From Rubrobacter_A sp965214435 (GTDB lineage: Bacteria; Actinomycetota; Rubrobacteria; Rubrobacterales; Rubrobacteraceae): 64,000 nt of DNA. Location: assembly GCA_965214435.1 (NCBI GenBank), contig OZ243960.1, positions 434,001 through 498,000 of the forward strand, in the 5' to 3' direction. The notes beneath the pieces were generated by a model, which made no database searches, had not been told where the DNA came from, and was given only the letters and a program-made list of their open reading frames with translations. This document shows, in pieces, positions 59,739-64,000 of the stretch. The translations under genes and the position numbers were made by a program. The first letter of the stretch is position 1; every line of letters begins with the position of its first letter.

Positions 59739-60668
59739 CTACTCGGAGGAGCCGGAGAAGTGGCTCCAGCCGGAGAGGTCCCCGACGATCTCTCCGGCCC
59801 GGCGGAAAACAACCTCCCCGCCGGTAGTCTCCCCAACAACGGTCACCGGCACTTCGCTCTCACTCGCCAGGTCGTTTAAGACCCTCTCCGGGGCTGCGAT
59901 GAGTAGCTCGTAGTCCTCTCCGCCGGTCGCCGCGAGGAATTTCGGGTCGCGGTCCTGAGAGTGGATAAACTCGCGGGCGTCCTCGGCTACCGGCAGGCGG
60001 TCTAAGTCTATCCGGCAGCCGACGCCGCTCTTTTCGCAGATGTGGCGGACGTCGGAGGCGAGACCGTCTGAAACGTCGATCATGGCGTGGACCCCGAGCC
60101 GGGCCGCCACCTGCCCAACCCCGACCCGCGGCTCCGGGCGCAGGTGTTTTTTGACGAGCCGCTCCGGTGTGCGGCCGCCGTTTTCCAGCGCCAGGAACCC
60201 CGCCGCCGAAGCGCCGAGTTCGCCAGTCACGGCCAGCAGGTCCCCTTCCCGGGCACCCGAACGCAGTACAGGCTCTGCCTCCAGCTCGCCGATTATGGCG
60301 ACGTCCACCGTGAGCGCGGCGGCCCCGGTGGTATCGCCCCCGAGCGGGTAGACGCCGAACTCCTCGCAGGCTTCGAGGACGCCCTGCATGCAGCGGAGGG
60401 TCGTCTCCGCGTCCGGCGCGCCGCCGGAGGAAGTTACAAACCGCGGGCTCCCCCCCATTGCCGCGACGTCCGAGACATTTACCGCGACGGCCTTGTACCC
60501 TACGTCCTCCGGTGTGGCCCATTCGCGGAAATGATGCCCGGAGACCAGCATGTCCGCCGCCACGACCCAGAGTTTCTCCCCGAGCCGCAGCACGGCGCAG
60601 TCGTCACCCACTGGGACCCGTACCTCCTCCGGTTTGGACGGTAGCCGGTCGGAGATCCAGCGTATCAC
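59739..60668 (-). CDS. thiL: Thiamine-monophosphate kinase
   Basis: A 309-residue kinase converting thiamine phosphate to the active diphosphate. The ATP/metal motifs are VPVGDDCAVLRLG, LGGDTTGAAALTVDV and MIDVSDGLASDV; the C-terminal GGEDYELLIAAP is typical. GTG 60668 is the first common start codon, but a CTG at 60683, 8 bases after a good AAGGAG, would add GEFEV, matching the N-terminus GEF.[LI]I of other ThiL proteins. I suspect CTG 60683 is the real start. It ends the thiamine cluster; about 190-207 bases separate it from the Nudix gene. Confidence 0.93.
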   Translation of the reverse strand: MIRWISDRLPSKPEEVRVPVGDDCAVLRLGEKLWVVAADMLVSGHHFREWATPEDVGYKAVAVNVSDVAAMGGSPRFVTSSGGAPDAETTLRCMQGVLEACEEFGVYPLGGDTTGAAALTVDVAIIGELEAEPVLRSGAREGDLLAVTGELGASAAGFLALENGGRTPERLVKKHLRPEPRVGVGQVAARLGVHAMIDVSDGLASDVRHICEKSGVGCRIDLDRLPVAEDAREFIHSQDRDPKFLAATGGEDYELLIAAPERVLNDLASESEVPVTVVGETTGGEVVFRRAGEIVGDLSGWSHFSGSSE

Positions 60669-60700
60669 CTCGAACTCGCCCAGAAGACTTTCTCCTTCCA

Positions 60701-60768
60701 GCTCGTCAGCCTTTAGAGCTTGTCAGCTTATCAGCCCGCCGCCTCCGGCGGCTCGTCAGCTTCTCAGC
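60701..60768. repeat. Degenerate short repeats and hairpin before thiL
   Basis: GCTCGTCAGC occurs at 60701 and 60751, with GCTTGTCAGC at 60718. The last two are followed by TTATCAGC and TTCTCAGC. Between them CCGCCGCCTCCGGCGG forms a hairpin that may end transcription of the upstream Nudix gene on the minus strand. The repeats look like a dispersed palindromic-type element. Confidence 0.5.
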
Positions 60769-60875
60769 AATGCGAGGTAGAGACCTTCGGGCGAAGGCGT
60801 TGCCTGGTTTTACAGATTGAGCCTCGCTACCCGAGGTTGAGTTCTGAAGTGCTGACCGGCTTACTACTCAGAACG

Positions 60876-61757
60876 CTAAAGCTCTTTACCTTTTAGCCAC
60901 TGCGCAGCCGCATAGAGAGCGCCGAGTTCTTCGGCGGTGTACCAGGACGGTAGCTCGTGCCACTCGTCGGGGGTCGCCCAGGTGTAGGCGTCGTGGGCGG
61001 AGTCCTCCAGGGTTATCTCTCCTCCGGAATAGCGGGCCAGAAAGCCGACGCCCGCGTAGATATCCCGGTCGCCGGGACCTTTCCAGGGCTCAACCCGGGT
61101 CCACCAGACGCTTTCCGGTTCGAGGAGTAGGCCCGTTTCCTCAGTGGTCTCCCGGCGGGCGCAGGACACGAAGTCCTCTCCGGCTTCGAGCATCCCACCG
61201 GGGTTCTCCCAGAGGCCGACCGGTGGCTTGCGACGGCGCAGCAAGAGCGCCCGCGGCTCGGGGTTTTCGAGGTCCAGAATTACCGTCCCGGCCCCGAGGT
61301 TCGCGTTGACGGTCTCCGGGCCGCGTCGGGCGGGTAGCGGGGGCTCGGGCAGCGGGTCCGCCGGCAGGTTGCGCAGCGGCTCCGCGACGCGGCGGATGTT
61401 CTCCGGTGCCCACCAGCTCGGCAGTTCCAGCCACTCCTCTACGGTGGCCCACCGGTAATCCAGGTGCTCGTCCGAGAGGCTCACCCCTGTATCCCGGGCG
61501 CGGCCGATGTAGAAAACGCTCGCCAGCCGCTCGCCGCCCGGACGTTCTCCGACCCAGCTCATGAGCGGTGCGTGGGGGGAGATCAGGAGTCCGGTCTCTT
61601 CATAGAGTTCCCGGATCGCACCGGACTCGAAGTCCTCGCCGGGGAGTAGCCGGCCGCCGGGTGGTTCCCAGGTACCGGCCGGGCGCTGGAGCAGTAGTAA
61701 CCGGCCGTCCGCGCGGACGGCCAGCAGACCGGAGGCGAGTTCCGCCGTTACCGCCAC
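60876..61757 (-). CDS. Tandem-Nudix hydrolase in thiamine cluster
   Basis: A 293-residue protein with two Nudix domains from an internal duplication. Each has the full G-x5-E-x7-RE-x2-EE-x-G box: GRLLPGEDFESGAIRELYEE-TG near residue 36 and GMLEAGEDFVSCARRETTEE-TG near 187. Each is followed by a similar W-T/P-x-EW-x-ELPSWxx tail. Nudix enzymes cleave nucleoside-diphosphate-like links; those beside thiamine genes may destroy toxic or damaged thiamine diphosphate analogues. This substrate is inferred from the neighbours. Its start overlaps thiE by 10 bases. Confidence 0.85.
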   Translation of the reverse strand: MAVTAELASGLLAVRADGRLLLLQRPAGTWEPPGGRLLPGEDFESGAIRELYEETGLLISPHAPLMSWVGERPGGERLASVFYIGRARDTGVSLSDEHLDYRWATVEEWLELPSWWAPENIRRVAEPLRNLPADPLPEPPLPARRGPETVNANLGAGTVILDLENPEPRALLLRRRKPPVGLWENPGGMLEAGEDFVSCARRETTEETGLLLEPESVWWTRVEPWKGPGDRDIYAGVGFLARYSGGEITLEDSAHDAYTWATPDEWHELPSWYTAEELGALYAAAQWLKGKEL

Positions 61758-62386
61758 GCGGACCCGGCGGGGAGGTAGGAGCGGAGTTTGCGGGCCGCGG
61801 CTTCGGGGTCGTCGGCATCGAGCACCGCCCGGACCACGGCAAAGCCCGGAGCGCCGGCCGCGGCTACTTCGGGGGCGGTCTCCAGGGTTACGCCGCCGAT
61901 GGCGAACCAGGGGATGGAGAGGTCTCGCCGGGCTAGTTCTTCGAGTAGATCCAGGCCCGAGACGTCGCCATCGAGCTTTGTCGGGGTGGCGTAGACGGAG
62001 CCGACGCCGAGGTAGTCAGCGCCCTCCCGGACGGCTTCTAGCGCCTCTTCGACCGTGCCTGCCGAACGGCCGACGATAACCTCCGCCCCCGCTATCGCTT
62101 TCGCCTCCGCCGTCGATATATCTTCTTGGCCGAGGTGGACGCCGGCGGCGGATACCCGACGGGCGAGCTCTACATCGTCGTTTACCGTAAAGATCCCGTC
62201 CTCCCGGTCACAGACTTCTTTTAGCTCCATCGCGAGGGACAGGACTTCGTCGGCCGGGCGGTTTTTCTCGCGGAGTTGGACGATGTCCACCCCGCCCCGG
62301 ACGGCGGCGGCGACGCGGGCGGGGAGGTCCGGTCGGGGGTCGGTCACCAGGATCAATCGCGCGTCGCGGAGTCTGCCGGGCTGCAT
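61748..62386 (-). CDS. thiE: Thiamine-phosphate synthase
   Basis: A 212-residue enzyme joining HMP-PP and thiazole phosphate into thiamine phosphate. The TIM-barrel motifs are VQLREKNRPADEVL, VHLGQEDIS, VGRSAGTVEEA, GADYLGVGSVYATPTK and FAIGGVT. The usual S-x-H after GRS is SAG here, a small deviation. Its ATG shares a base with the DUF2071 stop (TAATG), and the Nudix start lies inside its end, so the three are coupled. Confidence 0.93.
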   Translation of the reverse strand: MQPGRLRDARLILVTDPRPDLPARVAAAVRGGVDIVQLREKNRPADEVLSLAMELKEVCDREDGIFTVNDDVELARRVSAAGVHLGQEDISTAEAKAIAGAEVIVGRSAGTVEEALEAVREGADYLGVGSVYATPTKLDGDVSGLDLLEELARRDLSIPWFAIGGVTLETAPEVAAAGAPGFAVVRAVLDADDPEAAARKLRSYLPAGSAWR

Positions 62387-63153
62387 TACCGCTCGATGCG
62401 CCGCGGGAGCCAGGCGACCACGTCGAGGCGCTTTGCGTAGTGGAGCAGCGGTTCGGTGTCCGGGAGGTCGAGCCCTACCTGCCGCGTCATGTGGAGCGTT
62501 TCTACCTCGGCTTCGGCGGGCTGTAGCGACCAGAGCTTGTGGTGGATCTCCCCTCGCCGGACACGCCCTTGAGGGTCCGCGCTGTACAGACAGTACCGCT
62601 CGGTCAAAAAGCGTTCCAGAGAGTCCGGCCCCGCGTCGATAGCTTTTCCGACCGGCTTGTAGGAGCCGACGAACTTCGTGTCGGGGGTCCGGCGGTGGGT
62701 GCGGACACTTTCGTAGAAAACCGTGTCGCCCGAAACCCGATACGACATCCTGGCATCGAAGTAGGGCAGCTTGAACGTCGCGCGGGCGAGCCGGACGGCC
62801 ACGGGGTTGTGGGCGTCGAGGCTGAAAAACCAGATGCCGGGCCTCCCGCCGACCGAGACGTAGGTGCGCAGGTTAAGCTCCGGGAAGTTCGAGAGCGGCG
62901 GTACCTGTGGCAGAAATCGGGGCCGGACGCCGCTCATCCGGAACGGCACCACGGCGAGCCACGCCGACCCGTCGAAGGTGTCGAGCGTAAGGGCGGAGGG
63001 TATCAGCGGTCGCAGCCACTCTTCGGGTACGGGCCAGTGCATGAACAAGAGGTCGTGCCAGTGCATCGAGAGCGCCCAGGGGCCTTCCGGCGGCGGGTAT
63101 GGCCGGTGGGCGGCGTCTTCGAGGAGGGCCTGGTTATCGGACATGAGCGACAT
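62386..63153 (-). CDS. DUF2071 (YqjF-type) protein
   Basis: A 255-residue DUF2071 protein. Landmarks: HWHDLLFMHWPVPEEWLRPL, AWLAVVPFRMSGVRPRFLP, FPELNLRTYVSVGGRPGIWF, and KFVGSYKPVGKAI. The family is related to acetoacetate-decarboxylase-like folds, but no activity is established that I know. Tight coupling with thiE and 33 bases spacing from thiW argue for a role connected with thiamine uptake or salvage, or for chance. Confidence 0.88.
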   Translation of the reverse strand: MSLMSDNQALLEDAAHRPYPPPEGPWALSMHWHDLLFMHWPVPEEWLRPLIPSALTLDTFDGSAWLAVVPFRMSGVRPRFLPQVPPLSNFPELNLRTYVSVGGRPGIWFFSLDAHNPVAVRLARATFKLPYFDARMSYRVSGDTVFYESVRTHRRTPDTKFVGSYKPVGKAIDAGPDSLERFLTERYCLYSADPQGRVRRGEIHHKLWSLQPAEAEVETLHMTRQVGLDLPDTEPLLHYAKRLDVVAWLPRRIER

Positions 63154-63186
63154 TAGAGTTATCTTATCGTCCGGGGACGGGAAACT

Positions 63187-63693
63187 CTACAGGATCGTGC
63201 CGGTCCGGCGGAGCGCCTTTAAGAGTAGATAGCCGATAATGGCTCCGGGTATGCAGGAAGCGGCGAACGCTATAGCGAGCGCGATAAACCCGCCGCCGGC
63301 ACCTTCGAGAAAGGGGGATATAAGGAGCGCGCCTAGAGAAGCCCCGATCAGGACGGTCCCGACAGGCTCGAAGAGTGCCGCCTCGTCCCGGCGGATAACG
63401 CGGTAGGCGAAACCGACCGCGAGTGCCCCGAACGGACTGCCCGGAAAGGCGAAGAGGCTTCCGGTCCCGGCGGAAAAGCGGATCGTGGCGGTAACCAGCG
63501 CCGCCCCGGCGGCCCACCACGGCCCGAGCAGTACCCCGGCCACGGCGTTCAGGCTGTGCTGAAACGGAAATACCCGCGCGCCGCCGACGGGTATGGCGAA
63601 CGACGACAGCAAAACGCCGAGAGCCGCGAAGAGCCCGGCGAGGACTACCCTGCGGGTCGGGGTCGAGGTGAGGCTGCGGGCGCGCTCAGCCAC
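63187..63693 (-). CDS. thiW: ThiW, S component of an ECF-type thiazole transporter
   Basis: A 168-residue membrane protein with five to six helices and the ECF S-component layout (VVLAGLFAALGVLLSSFAIP; FQHSLNAVAGVLLGPWWAAG). ThiW imports hydroxyethylthiazole, a thiamine precursor, with shared energising subunits encoded elsewhere. GTG 63693 starts one base after the thiM stop; GGAGG inside thiM's end is its ribosome site. Confidence 0.9.
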   Translation of the reverse strand: MAERARSLTSTPTRRVVLAGLFAALGVLLSSFAIPVGGARVFPFQHSLNAVAGVLLGPWWAAGAALVTATIRFSAGTGSLFAFPGSPFGALAVGFAYRVIRRDEAALFEPVGTVLIGASLGALLISPFLEGAGGGFIALAIAFAASCIPGAIIGYLLLKALRRTGTIL

Positions 63694-63694
63694 T

Positions 63695-64000
63695 CTAAAC
63701 CTCCTTTATCCGGAGCCGGCCGTCGAGCCTGCCGGGGTCTTTGGAGAGCCCGGCGAGGGCGTCGAGCAGCAGCGGCTCGAAAGTACCGGGACCTTTGGCA
63801 CCAGACTCCCCGGCCGCAAGCTCCCCAGCCCGCCCGAAGTAGGCCAGAGCGCCGGCCACGGTCTCCAGTCTGTCGCTGTCTCCGTCGGCTCCGGCCGCCC
63901 CGGCTGCCAGGCAACCGACCACAGCGGTCGAGGAGCAGCCGCTGCCGACGATGCGGCCCATGAGCGGGTGACCGTTGTCCACGGCCAGCGTGCGCTCGCC
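63695..64000 (-). CDS. thiM: Hydroxyethylthiazole kinase, C-terminal part (cut by window edge)
   Basis: The 3' 306 bases of a gene running off the window. The visible part includes VDNGHPLMGRIVGSGCSSTA, the conserved anion hole and catalytic Cys region (family GTGCMLS reads GSGCSST). It phosphorylates hydroxyethylthiazole for thiE. First known gene of the cluster thiM-thiW-DUF2071-thiE-Nudix-thiL. A thiamine riboswitch, if present, would lie beyond the window. Confidence 0.92.
   Translation of the reverse strand, partial: GERTLAVDNGHPLMGRIVGSGCSSTAVVGCLAAGAAGADGDSDRLETVAGALAYFGRAGELAAGESGAKGPGTFEPLLLDALAGLSKDPGRLDGRLRIKEV

Overview
The window is GC-rich, gene-dense bacterial DNA with many GTG and TTG starts and short or overlapping gene junctions. 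The gene mix is actinobacterial: paired bacterial-PH-domain membrane proteins, a MarP-like CvpA/serine protease, an LPxTG surface protein, STAS, GGDEF and NarL-type signalling, a USP/PCP_red stress gene, cory-CC-star with an ArsA ATPase, and sucraseferredoxin. My best guess is a Rubrobacter-like deep-branching actinobacterium; this is an inference from gene content and composition, not a database match. I saw no rRNA, tRNA or CRISPR array.

Layout. (1) 1-6714 is a defence-like island. Two AT-richer genes with HEPN R-x4-H motifs come first. A PaeR7I/XhoI-type type II restriction-modification pair follows, then a VOC protein, a 56-residue small ORF and a HerA-like ATPase. (2) 6861-15766 holds a glycine-rich secreted protein, a membrane protein, SbcD-SbcC (Mre11-Rad50), a tartrate/D-malate-type dehydrogenase and an FAH-family hydrolase. 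(3) 15733-32000 is mainly envelope and signalling: two PH-domain proteins, rlmN, a MarP-like protease, two STAS proteins, a low-molecular-weight phosphatase, a secreted sugar dehydrogenase with a repeat tail, a GGDEF protein, a NarL-type kinase/regulator pair, and a MerR-like HTH sensor gene with a tandem CGTAC array in front of it.

(4) 32209-34896 encodes a large fusion of two universal stress domains, three PCP_red domains and two rubredoxin-like zinc/iron ribbons, followed by a plant-type [2Fe-2S] ferredoxin. A stand-alone PCP_red protein lies at 43431. (5) 34900-37100 is a second AT-richer patch in decay: a DUF262 gene with an in-frame TAG, a HEPN partner gene, and a DUF433 antitoxin relic that also carries an in-frame TAG. 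An apparently intact ribbon-helix-helix/PIN toxin-antitoxin pair follows. (6) 37850-46238 is mixed housekeeping: DUF2256, an SDR that has lost its catalytic Tyr-x3-Lys segment, and a PRC-barrel/DUF2382 stress protein behind a strong promoter and a roughly 230-nt structured leader. It also includes an alpha/beta hydrolase, a mismatch-specific uracil glycosylase, Asp23, GGDEF, an ABC exporter and a PNPOx-like protein.

(7) 46353-54419 carries a CstA transporter, a CC-motif protein, cory-CC-star, an ArsA ATPase, a Uma2 nuclease, a UvrD-type helicase with an apparent embedded nuclease domain, a sucraseferredoxin and an ABC permease relic. (8) 54794-59722 carries an LPxTG surface protein, ChaB, a second kinase/regulator pair arranged tail to tail, and two small unknown genes. 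(9) 59739-64000, on the minus strand, is a thiamine salvage cluster: thiM (cut by the window edge), thiW, DUF2071, thiE, a double-Nudix protein and thiL. The best leads for new biology are the HEPN genes of the two islands, the USP/PCP_red/rubredoxin fusion with its satellite genes, the CC/cory-CC-star/ArsA trio, and the leader RNA at 38829-39061.
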